Below are positions 20,015 through 32,214 of a stretch of DNA of 64,000 nt, one piece after another. Numbering within the stretch: position 1 is the stretch's first letter; each line of letters opens with the position of its first letter. Below the pieces are notes generated by a model that made no database searches, was not told where the DNA came from, and was given only the letters and a program-made list of their open reading frames with translations. The stretch is from Oasisia sp. SBJ-2009 (Eukaryota > Annelida > Polychaeta > Sabellida > Siboglinidae), in the NCBI GenBank assembly GCA_964017155.1, contig OZ024862.1, positions 27,362,933-27,426,932 on the forward strand, given 5' to 3'. A program made the position numbers and the translations under genes.

Positions 20015-20720
20015 ACCTTAATGCAACATCTTGTTCACGGACTACGTACGTTACACATAATTGGGAGCCTGTACAGCATTGCTTAACGTGCTGTGGGCAA
20101 CTGTTCCCGTGGCATCTTTCAGCGACCATGCCGCCGTTCGGGCACGGCAAGGGCGTGCTAGTGAGTGTTGGCGCTGTCAGCCAGCGTGCTTCCTGTACAG
20201 TTCCTTGACACTCGGCCCAGCCACCGTGGCCCACGCGACCGCCGCCCTCACACTCTCGTTCTTCGTCGTCGACGAGTGGGAATGCACCGACTTCTTTTAC
20301 ATCTTCGGGTTCTGCAGCACCTTCCCGATGCTCACCGAGTGCATCATCTTCTTTGGCGTGTGCTTCTTCCACAGAGGAGTGTGACGTCTGAGCACACGTT
20401 AATGTCGTACCGCATGTGGGATTAATGCATTAATTAATGCGTGTGGGATTAATGCGCTTCTTACGTCCATGCCTATCGGAACGTATTCATCTATGCGTAG
20501 TTCGAATGTAGAACGGATGCTTTGCCTAGAGAGTAATACAGTTTTCCTTGACCTGCGTCCAGCGACGTTTGCCCACGCGGGTGCCTCCATCGCGCTGTCC
20601 TATTTCATCGTGGACGTGTGGAAGTGCTACAACTACTACTACGTCTTCGCAATCTGCAGTGCCTTTCCAGTCTTCACGGAGCTTGTCGTCGTCGTAGGAG
20701 CCATGGTGTTCCAGGTGTAA
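16911..20720 (+). CDS. TMEM107: TMEM107 gene, ciliary transition-zone membrane protein, two alternative last exons
   Basis: TMEM107 is a four-pass membrane protein of the ciliary transition zone that recruits the MKS module and is needed for ciliogenesis and Hedgehog signalling in vertebrates. Joined exons 16911-16994, 18351-18418, 19123-19223 and 20221-20384 give 138 residues (human 140). Seen: start [20 protein letters not shown] (human also starts with a GLVP-RFLTL block), ACLPL after the first membrane segment, second segment [20 protein letters not shown], and the last exon with [16 protein letters not shown] and [10 protein letters not shown], all in register with the human protein. A second last exon at 20563-20720 joins in the same phase to give 136 residues. 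The phases and splice sites are consistent; expression of either form is not known. Confidence 0.93.
16995..18350 (+). other. TMEM107 intron 1
   Basis: AT-rich intron with no coding exon, repeat array or mobile element recognised. Confidence 0.7.
18351..18418 (+). CDS. TMEM107: TMEM107 exon 2
   Basis: [22 protein letters not shown] plus CT; acceptor TTGCAG, donor GTATGG. Matches the human luminal loop around ACLPL and the following D/E-Y-D. Confidence 0.88.
18419..19122 (+). other. TMEM107 intron 2
   Basis: AT-rich unique sequence; nothing further seen. Confidence 0.7.
19123..19223 (+). CDS. TMEM107: TMEM107 exon 3
   Basis: Completes Leu, then [33 protein letters not shown] plus T. Holds the second membrane segment and the conserved FLSG-SMF block. 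Ends in phase 1, compatible with both last exons. Confidence 0.92.
19800..20005. repeat. AT/GT-rich microsatellite in TMEM107 intron 3
   Basis: Interrupted (TA)n with TATG and TACATA variants, ending in a short (CA)n, about 215 bp before last exon A. Confidence 0.95.
20221..20384 (+). CDS. TMEM107: TMEM107 last exon, version A
   Basis: After acceptor GGCCCAG: completes Ser, [40 protein letters not shown], ending FFHRGV and TGA. Third and fourth membrane segments. An upstream in-frame reading through 20200 is not used because exon 3 phase and alignment to human (S-I-G-A-H) demand this acceptor. Confidence 0.9.
20563..20720 (+). CDS. TMEM107: TMEM107 last exon, version B (duplicated)
   Basis: After acceptor TGCGTCCAG: completes Ser, [40 protein letters not shown], ending GAMVFQV and TAA. 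Same phase and same conserved positions (AH, LS-F, W-C, YVF, CS-FP, TE) as version A, about 40-45 % identical by eye. The intron bases before it (TTCCTTGAC) also match those before version A, so the copy includes the splice acceptor. No frameshift or internal stop, which argues for a working alternative exon. Confidence 0.85.
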
Positions 20721-22500
20721 ATGACACCACGTGACCGTCCACAACGACACGGGTCTCATTGTATCAACTCATTTTGACGTTCAGGTCGTGGGTGAAGCCG
20801 ATGGGTCGTCTAATTGATTTTCACATTTTAATTAAGAAATCATGTGATATATATATATGCTGTCTTATGCACTAAACGTTAACATTTGAAGCAGAGACAT
20901 TCAGATGAACACGCAAAAACGCGAGGGTTTTGAGCAGGATTGTATATGCCTTCTTTCTTTCAAAGCAATATAATAAGGTAACGTTTGTCTGCCTAAGTAA
21001 AACCCCGTGTCTGATCAATAATGCCTTTAAAATGATACCAAATTGGACGGTTTAATGTGCCGCGATATCAACGGTACTAGATGTATCATTTGGAAGCATC
21101 CTCTCGCGCGCCAGGGGTCGCTGCTGTTGATTACGTCAGCCACCAGAGTATCACTGGCACGACCCTTTGCAAAGCTCCTCTTTTAAGATCAGCCAATGAA
21201 ATCGCTCACGGCTAACATCCGTACTTCGCGTAAAGGATTTGCCATGTGTGGTCTACGTGGATGGATGGAAGCATGGAGGGTCACGATGATGAGCACATTC
21301 GCGTCCGGTCGATATGTTGACATCGTAGATACTGCTGTGTTTGTTTGTGTTACAGTTGCCAAGGTTACCTGTGAACGTCTATATGTACAACATACTGTCG
21401 CTATGACGTCATGGAATGTTGTAATCCGTTTTTTGTTATTATAAACGAACCAGGTGTACTTATAAATAAATTGTGTGCTATTGCATGTTTGTATTAAAAT
21501 ATATTTTAAAAAGTCTGCCTAATTGTTGTTGCAAAACAAAAGGATCGTGAACGCTTCATACACCTTGAGAGTCAAGGAAATGTCTTTGAACACATCTTTC
21601 TGTGCAAAATCAAACACGTGTAATGATTAGAGAACTGTTTACCGGTATATACAGTTGAACCAGTATTTTTTATACCGTTTTGAACAACCTGTAATCCATA
21701 CGGTATGTCATATTGACAATGACGATTACTAAAATGTCTTCTGAATTTTCCATAACCGTGTAAGCTTCATAAAAAGTTAAAGAAAATGCGAATTTTAACA
21801 CATCCTGGCCTCTTCCGTACACGTTGATCAATGACATTGTCCAATCAAGCCACAGTGTGGCGCCACTGTTACATAGCCTTACGTTTCCTGCACATAGCAC
21901 GTGGAGCGCGTCTACACGAAACCGCGTAGTGTACCGTATAAAATGTACGGTACGTACCGTGTAGCGACAAACGGTACACAGCTCTTATGGTGATTATTCA
22001 GTGGAGGAATGTATCGTAGGATGTCGGGCTGTAGCTGTATCACACCGTCTGTGATTGGCAGCTTATGACATTATATTGAAATGCCTGCAAAACGTACCTG
22101 GGACGCTTTCATACACCAATGAAACAAACAGCAACATGTGTTTTTCATGTCAAAGATTCACATTTAGATGAGTGTACGTGTTCTCTGTCAGATCGACGTG
22201 TGGCGTTGTTGTGTCATACAGCAGGGATTATGTATTGCAACGATCAAGTTATAAATAACGCTTTCCAGAATTATATTGCCGTGAAAATGACCTACGTGTT
22301 TACAAATATTTAAGTTTATTGACGCTTACAAGACCGGCATCCTGATGGTTTGCACACTAGCGGTCTGGGCGGTGTGACGTCTTTCTGGCGGCACTGACCA
22401 CCAGGCCAGGTGGGTTTATTGATCCATTTATTATATACAACGTAAACGTGTATGCTACAGCACCGGGAATATCTTCCTTTGATAAGTGACGAAGGCGATT
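20721..22500. other. Region downstream of TMEM107
   Basis: 3' UTR in its first part, then unique sequence with a few short open frames lacking any recognisable motif. No further gene supported. Confidence 0.5.
21465..21470 (+). terminator. Candidate poly(A) signal for TMEM107
   Basis: AATAAA about 745 bp after the version B stop, the first canonical hexamer seen downstream. No obvious canonical signal between the two last exons. Confidence 0.4.
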
Positions 22501-22529
22501 AGGTTTATGTGCATTGCATCAGTTGCTAT

Positions 22530-22580
22530 CCCCCCCCCCCTGTCTCGTTCGTCTCTCTCCCTCTCTCTCTCTCTCCCCCA

Positions 22581-22679
<99 letters not shown>

Positions 22680-22725
22680 CTCTCAATATCTTTCTCTCCC
22701 TCCCCCCCCCCTCTCTCTCTAGCGT
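22530..22725. repeat. (CT)n microsatellite
   Basis: Nearly pure CT tract bordered by C runs. Confidence 0.97.
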
Positions 22726-23867
22726 CAGGTTAATTGGTTGTGTGTGCGTCCGCGTGTGTGATAAAATTCTCATGATTACATATATGTAATGTTGTCAGCA
22801 ATTGTACGCGTTTTGACGATCCGTTAAATAGTCTAAAACTCGGCCCCGAACATTCACCAACGCTTTGTTGTTGTTGTAGAGTAGCGTCCACACGTCATCA
22901 CTGGTAGCCATGGTTCGGCGTCAGGAGAGCAATTCGTGTATATAAAGTGACGCCAACATGTACATGGTATGAACCGAATTGTATAAGAAAAAATTATGAA
23001 CTTGATAACTCTTGGTAGAGAAATCTAGCTTCTATCGTAAGCTAAACTTATGACCTTCCGTCGTTAAGTGTACTTGGTAGGACGCCAGCCCTTCCTAGTT
23101 TAAGCCGCCTATCTTACTGCTATTGACCGATTTGTACTTGCCCATGTTCTTCCACCCAACCGAGAAACACGCCACGGACATTTAACATTTGTCAACTTAT
23201 TTTATTCGTGCACTCGCGATAACCAGTCCACCGGCAGTTCCATGGACCACCACATACAAGTGAGGTGAAAAAAGACAGCATTATGTTGGGAGATGATCGA
23301 TTATGGCCTTCTAAATATCTATTATTTTCAGTGGACAGTGTTCATTACGAAGGAAACACTGGAAATGTTATTGGCCGTTTTTACGAACACTTGGCGTACT
23401 TTGTCTTATAGTGCAATCTTTATTCCCCGCCGATTCTCCAAGCGTTGTTTACGAGGGATTTATCAGTGATGTTGTCTCGCACACTCGAGTCACTGCCGCG
23501 CGAAAAACATTTCCCCGCCGCTGACAGGAAATCGTCTGCTTAGCGACACCGGATGCAATAGCTTATGATCGCATTAGTACACACGCTGGCTTGTGTCAAA
23601 CGCTATAGCCCTGTTGCCGAACTTCGATTTTGGGTTGAACGGTGCAGTGGAATCTATCAGTGGTTTTCAGAACTAGAAGATCTACTGAATTAGAAATTGC
23701 GCGATGCCACACTGATATCCACGATACGTGCCGGTAATACAAAATGGGCCACGATTTCCTTGCTGTGCAACTTAGATTATGACGTTTTGGGTCTGAAAAA
23801 TGTTTTGGCATTTGAGGGTTCCAATGGGACAACAGATGGTCGAGTACAACAAAGTGATACATACATG

Positions 23868-23925
23868 TGTCTTTGTGTGTGGGTGCGTGTGCGTGCGTGC
23901 GTGCGTGCGTGCGCGTGTGTGTATT
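23868..23925. repeat. (GT/GC)n tract
   Basis: TGTG with GTGC units, followed by a C-run at 23950. Confidence 0.9.
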
Positions 23926-24019
23926 TTATTGCAACATATATATTTAGACCCCCCCCCCCTCTATATGTCATCACATTCATTGTCATCGTCACTGCAGAAA
24001 CATCATTCGATTAATCTCT

Positions 24020-24222
24020 GACGATAAGTCTCTAGCTGACCATAAGTCTCTAGCGGACCATATGTCTCTAGCGGACCATATGTCTCTAGCGGACCGTATG
24101 TCTCTAGCGGACCGTAAGTCTGTAGCGGACCATAAGTCTCTAGCGTACCATATGTCTCTAGCGGACCATAAGTCTCTAACGGAACATAAGTCTGTAGCGG
24201 ACCATAAGTCTCTAGCGGTTGT
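24020..24222. repeat. 17-18-bp minisatellite
   Basis: About 12 copies of GTCTCTAGCGGACCATA with ATGT/AAGT and TCTC/TCTG variants. Confidence 0.93.
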
Positions 24223-24463
24223 GTCGTTATTAAGCTCCCAACACCCCTGGACTCTGGTACAGGGACCAGGGAGAGATGTTGACACTTCATCCTTCCGGCA
24301 GTGAATTCACTGCCATCTCGGAAAAATGTTCTCACAGTTACTCAAAACAATCATCAGTTGGTCGTCATCGTCTGCGATGGGTTTACACCAGATGTAAAGA
24401 AACCACGCAGAGATAATGAAACACAAGTTGATCAATATAATAATATTTCTACCGGATATCGTC

Positions 24464-24467
<4 letters not shown>

Positions 24468-24545
<78 letters not shown>

Positions 24546-24572
24546 TGCGAGGGTGCGTGCGTGCGTGCGTGT
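24468..24572. repeat. (GT)n then (GCGT)n microsatellite
   Basis: Pure GT for about 60 bp, switching to GTGC units. Confidence 0.96.
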
Positions 24573-24659
24573 CGCCCCTAACTACAATGACAATGACACC
24601 AACACCGACAGCCGTATCAATAATTCGCAATAAACAACGTTGCTCAAGATGATGGAATA

Positions 24660-26590
24660 GAGGTCAGGTCTAATTGCAATTAATTTATTAATAATTAAAC
24701 ACGTCAGTTGACCCTGTCGCTGATAACTGTTGCGCGATGTACCTTTACATATCGCCCGCTTGAGCTACGTTTACCTTTTGTGTTAATAACGCATCCATCA
24801 TAATTACACCGCTTCGTCGAATGTTCTCAGCGCATGACGAGTAACGCATACTTATATCAGTCATACGCACGTGGATCAACAGAAATAGCCGAGCTGATTC
24901 TGTGATGTCGACAACTATAGACTGGCGCTGTAGCGCTTACATTTTTCCGGCGCCATAATACGTGACAATGATTTAAACAAAAGTAATAGTTTATTGTACT
25001 GAACGACATTTTAAGCAACTCTTCACAGTAATCATCATAGGAGGGTTAAAGAATAGCTCGTGGCATTTATACTTTGTAGTTTCGGTGCACATTGATGATT
25101 TTACATTTATCGCGCATGCGCAGAAATGTCAATCGGCAAATTTATAACGACCGGAAAAATGTAAGAGCGCCTCTTCTGTGGCATTCTGTGTCCGGGCCTG
25201 ACAGCGCAGAGTAGATTTTTTTTTTGCCAGATGCTGTGGAACTATAACGTTGACATTTGTTTAATAACACCTGCAAATGTGCGAAGTACGGCCCAACAAG
25301 GAGCGTACTCATCTCGCGGGGCTGTCTTGTGCACGTCTGTCGACGCGACAAGTGTCAGTGTGAGCCGTCGAGGGAAGCCGACCACTCGGAGAGACACTAG
25401 CCAGGTGCTTCACGTAAAACAGTGTAAATAATCGCGGATATTTTCCCAGCAATACACGCAATCCTTGGTGTACGCAAAACGTCACGAAAATTTCGATGTT
25501 GTAAACTGGATAGAAATACTGGTAAACATACAATGCAAATGGTGGCTTTCACTTGGCGCAACCGGGACGACATGTCACAATGCAGTGTAGAAGATGCAGG
25601 CATCATTGCTCTTGCTAGGCCAACACTTGAATAGAACCTGCTCATTGTAATTATTGTTCATGGACATATAATCAATAGAGAACAACAACATCAGAAAACA
25701 ATCTCTTGAGATGGTTTCAATGCTCAGTTTTGGGCAATTACTGACCGGTCTTGAGGAAAGATATTGAGGTAAGATATAATTATGAATTCAATCATCTAAG
25801 CATAAAACTTACTCGTACGCACGTAGAACGTCTTTTACAGACCAGCCAACTCATGTCTTGTTTTTTATTGATGCGCCACAAAACATAGTTCCTACAGCTA
25901 AGCCATAGAGTATTAATACATCTCCCGCCGCAGTAAACAAATAAATTAAAATAGTGTAACATCATGTTGATCTGAATCTATAAATATCTCCACTAAATTG
26001 CAGTTCATGATAATTAGTCCGTTATCCAAGCAGATGTATTTTTTGCACAAAGCGCTCCCCACATGTTCATGTTCGCAAATGCGCAGCCGCAAAATTCCCG
26101 ATCCCCGAACAGATAAATGACGTAAAGACCGATGACGTAGACCGGTCCAACCGCCAACGCTTTCGAACAATTGACGATGACGTCATTGCAACGGTTACAG
26201 TTTCGTACGAAACGGACTTTGGTGGATGTGTTTCTTCTTGTTGGAGTCTTAGAGGAATTGACTGATTATTCTTCGATGTCTACTTCTACCAGCAGCGTTC
26301 AACAGACTGAACGTTATTTCTAGGGAGTAGCGCAAAAAGAAGAAACAAATTATGACATTTACAGGTTGTTCGCATAAGCTATAAGTATAACTTCAACAAA
26401 CTGTTTTGCAAGGCCAAGCCCAAGGTCAAGGTCAAGGAGAGTCCATGATTTGCAGTTCAAGTCGACAACGTCAAAGTATCGGCTTATAAAAATTGTGACA
26501 TTATTTATGACAATTTATATTAAATGCTAAGATGCTGATACGTTTCGCTCGTTGATATTTTTTTATTTTTGGTAACCACGACTGAGAGTA
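24660..26590. other. Non-repetitive region without a supported gene
   Basis: Unique sequence. An NRF1-like CGCGCATGCGCA lies near 25110, and GC-poor and GC-rich stretches alternate, but no exon with recognisable protein was found. Confidence 0.5.
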
Positions 26591-26601
26591 TCCTACAATG
26601 T

Positions 26602-26812
26602 TTTCGTTGGCGTTGGCGTTGGCGTTGGCGTTGGCGTTGGCGTTGGCGTTGGCGTTGGCGTTGGCGTTGGCGTTGGCGTTGGCGTTGGCGTTGGCGTTGG
26701 CGTTGGCGTTGGCGTTGGCGTTGGCGTTGGCGTTGGCGTTGGCGTTGGCGTTGGCGTTGGCGTTGGCGTTGGCGTTGGCGTTGGCGTTGGCGTTGGCGTT
26801 GGCGTTGGCGTT
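26602..26812. repeat. (GTTGGC)n hexanucleotide array
   Basis: About 35 perfect copies with no interruption, then unique sequence. All frames are open on the plus strand (WRWR, LALA), a by-product of the hexamer. Confidence 0.98.
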
Positions 26813-28039
26813 GCGGAGAAAACCTGGTCAGTTGACTCGGTCGATCACAAAGGTTGAAATCAGCGCCTACTTCGCGAGGATGATGTGAGAGTCAGTGTCA
26901 CCGTTGTCAGGAACTGTGTCCCGCCAACTTAGAAGACAACCCCGCGTAACATCACGGCGCCAACGGAATATAGAGTACCCTCGTAAAGGGAGATGGTGAC
27001 CGATATAGAATCATTTTCTGGTTTACATTAGGTAAATCCCAGCTGGTTATCGCGCCAAAGACGTTGGAATCTATACTGTCTGCAGGTACTAAAATGTTTC
27101 TGAACGAGGCAGCAGTTTGGTAGTGGAAGATTTTGAACATGAGTAATAAACTTGAAACTGATCCCTGAGAAAACAATATACGATGCTATTCTGGTGCGTT
27201 CAACTCCATCAACCTGCCGCATAAACCAAACCCCAGATGCCCTCGCTTCCTGGTTTATCTTCACAAACGATAGACCCCTGTCGCCGCCGTTGCTTGTCGC
27301 GTATTTGGCTCATAATAACTGACACATCGCGTTGCTTCTTACGAGAAAACAGTCGTTTATAACATATACGGTGGGAAAACTGTGTAGTGCAACAGGGATT
27401 TGGTAATTTATCGTTGTGTAACGGTATCACCTCGCAGAAGTTGTGATAATGTTGCCTTGACGTGCAGGCGATGTTGGTGGAAATAAATAAATACTAAATA
27501 ACGTACGTTATTTTCATAGTATCGTATAATAAAAATGTTGTGTGTAATCTCATGCCTATTAAAAAAAAGCAGGACACCTATGTGCTGGCGGACAAAGTTG
27601 GGTAGCATTTAAGCACCACATTATTTAGGTTAGACTGAAAATAATGCTTACAGACGAAAATGATGAGAAGATGGCGAAATTGGGCGGAACATGTAGAAGG
27701 ACTGGGGCTAGATCGGCTGGCAAAGAAAACAGACGACCGGGTGCTGAAGTAAATAGCAAACAAATCGAAAATTTCCTTTGAGTAGATAGGAGCTAGTCAA
27801 AACCAAATGCAGCTTGAACGATTAATGGTCAATGATATCCAAGTTTGTAAAACAAATATTTAAACTATACCGTGGCTCCGTTATGGTTACACATTCTGTA
27901 AATTATAATGTTCTAATGTTTGAGCAATTGTTGTTTGAGCGTTTTCACCCCTCTCCTTCAAAGCTAAATGCAGATAAAAAAACACAGTGATAAGGAATTA
28001 GGAATGTCTTCCCTATATATACCCCAACTTTGTCTTATC

Positions 28040-28650
28040 TTACGTCTGCATTTTCAACGCGGAATTTTGGAGTAATTTTGATGACAACTTTAATTTTAGA
28101 TAATACAGTTCTCAGATTTGGTGAACCTGTTATTACTAGGCCTATATTAGTTAGTAACGACGAATACGTTGATATTTGCCTCTTTCTGTTGCAAAATATG
28201 TTGCAACTGCGCTAGTCACTACTAGACTGGATTATTGTAATTCTATTTTTCACAATATTGCTATTAATGATATCAAATAATTACGTGTTCTGAATTGCTT
28301 AGCAAAGGCTGGGTGTAGATCTCCACTTTTCAATCGCTCTTTGCCAATTGTAGTCTCTGCATTGGCTTTCTGTCCTATGTGGTAGGGCCTATTGTTACTT
28401 GGCATGCACGTTCATGTAAACAATCGTCGTATTCATTGTTTACTCCAGTAAGACAACCTATCCAGTTTTGATCATCTAGTTCTGATTTTGTTTTTGTCCC
28501 TAGGGCATATTTACATTGGGACTCGACCTTTCCTACACTTTCTCTTTGGAATATGTTTACTTCTAGCGCCAGATCAGTTGAAAATATTGCTCAATTCCGC
28601 CGTCATTTAAAAACGTACCTCTATAACCCTGCCCATCCACCATAGCTCGC
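28040..28650 (+). pseudogene. Degraded LINE reverse-transcriptase 3' fragment
   Basis: Pieces of the C-terminal end of a CR1/L2-like LINE ORF2 can be read on the plus strand with stops and shifts: NFGVIL near 28065, then ALVTTRLDYCNSIFHNI (28209 on; compare the usual TSRLDYCNSLL), LRVLNCLAK, RSPLFNRSLPIVVSALAF, and VPRAYLHWDSTFPTLSLWN and FRRHLKTYLY near 28500-28625. Truncated at the 5' side; not functional. Confidence 0.7.
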
Positions 28651-28689
28651 TGGCGTATTTTGTTGTCGACACGAGGTTGGTTTCCTAGG

Positions 28690-29180
<491 letters not shown>

Positions 29181-29334
29181 AATAGTATTTTCACAATCGT
29201 GAACATTTTAGCAGTTTTAATATGTTACAAACAGTATACTGGTAACTATCACAAAAGGACGTTTTCACATAAATTACAATTATACAAAAACTCTCAGTAA
29301 TCCGAGGATGTCCTTGTCCTCGTCCGCTCGCCGT

Positions 29335-29385
29335 CGTGGGTCGTGTGTCGTGTGTCGTTTGTCGTGTGTCGTGTGTCGTGCGCAG
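29335..29385. repeat. Short GTCGTGT heptamer tract
   Basis: About 7 copies of GTCGTGT, one substitution from the GTCGTGC unit of the 1-kb array at 46536-47580. Confidence 0.85.
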
Positions 29386-29615
29386 GAACAATCTTGTTAA
29401 GTAACACTCAACAAGATTGCTACAAGCAAACATAAGTAATTACATTGTGTGGTTTATTTCACTATGTTCATAATAAACTAGGGTTGTAGACATAAATAGG
29501 TCGTTTCCTTCGGTCTTCATTAGGAAAATGCTATTTTTAGCGAGTAGACACAACGATACGCTTGTTTTGTGTTCGAGTAATGACAGTTATTCTTTTGTTT
29601 GACAACAGCGAACGC

Positions 29616-29626
29616 TGTGTGTGTGT

Positions 29627-29677
<51 letters not shown>

Positions 29678-29837
29678 TGTGCGCGCGCGCGCGTGTGTGT
29701 GTGTGTGCGCGTGTGTGTATGGTGTATGTATGTGTTTGCGTGTGTGTTTGCGCGCGCGCGTGTGTGTGTGTGTTGTCTTCATGTATGTGCAGTGTGTATG
29801 TATGTGTATGTGCATGTGCATGTGTACGTGTGTATGC

Positions 29838-29880
<43 letters not shown>

Positions 29881-29900
29881 CGCGTGTACGTGTGCGCGTG
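29616..29900. repeat. (GT)n with GCGC interruptions
   Basis: Compound alternating purine-pyrimidine tract with several GCGCGCGC blocks, a sequence type prone to left-handed Z-DNA. Confidence 0.95.
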
Positions 29901-30200
29901 GAACGTATTATGTGCGTGTACATATGCTGCCGGGGCACGGACGTGTAAATGCGCGTGAGCGACTGCATGTCGCGCTGTTCATGTTCATGTTTGCACGCGA
30001 CCTGTCACCTGAAATGCCTTCTAACAATGTCGCTGCAATGCGTGTCTGTCGATGAAAAAAACTTAGTTTTACCAAAGGGTATAAATACGTGTCTTGTATT
30101 TTCTTCTTGCATGACCAGGCATTGTCAGCCTCCAACTCCGTCGTTCAATAACACACCGGTCTTGTTTGAACTTATGCTGTCTTGTCGTTTCCGCACGGCT

Positions 30201-32110
30201 GTGCTGTGCTGTGCTGTGCTGTGCTGTGCTGTGCTGTGCTGTTCTGTGCTGTGCTGTGCTGTGCTGTGCTGTGCTGTGCTGTGCTGTGCTGTGCTGTGCT
30301 GTGCTGTGCTGTGCTGTGCTGTGCTGTGGCGTGGCGTGGCGTGGCGTGGCGTGGCGTGGCGTGGCGTGGCGTGGCGTGGCGTGGCGTGGCGTGGCGTGGC
30401 GTGGCGTGGCGTGGCGTGGCGTGGCGTGGCGTGGCGTGGCGTGGCGTGGCGTGGCGTGGCGTGGCGTGGCGTGGCGTGGCGTGGCGTGGCGTGGCGTGGC
30501 GTGGCGTGGCGTGGCGTGGCGTGGCGTGGCGTGGCGTGGCGTGGCGTGGCGTGGCGTGGCGTGGCGTGGCGTGGCGTGGCGTGGCGTGGCGTGGCGTGGC
30601 GTGGCGTGGCGTGGCGTGGCGTGGCGTGGCGTGGCGTGGCGTGGCGTGGCGTGGCGTGGCGTGGCGTGGCGTGGCGTGGCGTGGCGTGGCGTGGCGTGGC
30701 GTGGCGTGGCGTGGCGTGGCGTGGCGTGGCGTGGCGTGGCGTGGCGTGGCGTGGCGTGGCGTGGCGTGGCGTGGCGTGGCGTGGCGTGGCGTGGCGTGGC
30801 GTGGCGTGGCGTGGCGTGGCGTGGCGTGGCGTGGCGTGGCGTGGCGTGGCGTGGCGTGGCGTGGCGTGGCGTGGCGTGGCGTGGCGTGGCGTGGCGTGGC
30901 GTGGCGTGGCGTGGCGTGGCGTGGCGTGGCGTGGCGTGGCGTGGCGTGGCGTGGCGTGGCGTGCCGTGCCGTGCCGTGCCGTGCCGTGCCGTGCCGTGCC
31001 GTGCCGTGCCGTGCCGTGCCGTGCCGTGCCGTGCCGTGCCGTGCCGTGCCGTGCCGTGCCGTGCCGTGCCGTGCCGTGCCGTGCCGTGCCGTGCCGTGCC
31101 GTGCCGTGCCGTGCCGTGCCGTGCCGTGCCGTGCCGTGCCGTGCCGTGCCGTGCCGTGCCGTGCCGTGCCGTGCCGTGCCGTGCCGTGCCGTGCCGTGCC
31201 GTGCCGTGCCGTGCCGTACCGTACCGTACCGTACCGTACCGTATCGTATCCTACTGTGCCCTACCGTGCTGTAGTATAAGATGCGATGCGATGCGATGCG
31301 ATGCGATGCGATGCGATGCGATGCGATGCGATGCGATGCGATGCGATGCGATGCGATGCGATGCGATGCGATGCGACGCGACGCGACGCGACGCGACGCG
31401 ACGCGACGCGACGCGACGCGACGCGACGCGACGCGACGCGACGCGACGCGACGCGACGCGACGCGACGCGACGCGACGCGACGCGACGCGACGCCACGCC
31501 ACGCGACGCGACGCGACGCGACGCCACGCCACGCCACGCCACGCCACGCCACGCCACGCCACGCCACGCCACGCCACGCCACGCCACGCCACGCCACGCC
31601 ACGCCACGCCACGCCACGCCACGCCACGCCACGCCACGCCACGCCACGCCACGCCACGCCACGCCACGCCACGCCACGCCACGCCACGCCACGCCACGCC
31701 ACGCCACGCCACGCCACGCCACGCCACGCCACGCCACGCCACGCCACGCCACGCCACGCCACGCCACGCCACGCCACGCCACGCCACGCCACGCCACGCC
31801 ACGCCACGCCACGCCACGCCACGCCACGCCACGCCACGCCACGCCACGCCACGCCACGCCACGCCACGCCACGCCACGCCACGCCACGCCACGCCACGCC
31901 ACGCCACGCCACGCCACGCCACGCCACGCCACGCCACGCCACGCCACGCCACGCCACGCCACGCCACGCCACGCCACGCCACGCCACGCCACGCCACGCC
32001 ACGCCACGCCACGCCACGCCACGCCACGCCACGCCACGCCACGCCACGCCACGCCACGCCACGCCACGCCACGCCACGCCACGCCACGCCACGCCACGCC
32101 ACGCCACGCC
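30201..32110. repeat. Giant compound pentanucleotide array with inverted symmetry
   Basis: Blocks in order: GTGCT x25 with one GTTCT-type variant (30201-30325), GTGGC x127 (30326-30960), GTGCC x51 (30961-31215), GTACC x5 and GTATC x2 (to 31250), a 30-bp unique switch, ATGCG x19 (31281-31375), ACGCG x23 then ACGCC x2 and ACGCG x4 (31376-31520), ACGCC x118 (31521-32110). ACGCC is a rotation of the reverse complement of GTGGC, so the two largest blocks are inverted relative to each other. Long open frames on both strands are artefacts of the 5-bp period. Confidence 0.98.
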
Positions 32111-32214
32111 ACAACACACTATGCTACATTTACTCTGATTTTTCTGTATTGTTCATTCTGTGTAATACAAGCCCACCTCTACACTATACCACGGAGGGGT
32201 CAGTTCACGAACTC

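Noticed and set aside
20165..20220. Extending TMEM107 last exon A upstream to other AGs (20180, 20200)
   Set aside because: With the phase-1 end of exon 3 these acceptors lead to a stop or a frameshift; only 20220 keeps the S-x-x-AH alignment.
21196..21444. 82-codon frame downstream of TMEM107
   Set aside because: Lies in the probable 3' UTR, with no recognised motif.
24299..24314. 16-bp palindrome GCAGTGAATTCACTGC
   Set aside because: Perfect but short; expected by chance in a window of this size and without any context.
29616..29958. Cys-Val-rich frames over GT repeats here and at 24468, 32883, 41136 and 49660
   Set aside because: Dinucleotide repeats translated; no coding evidence.
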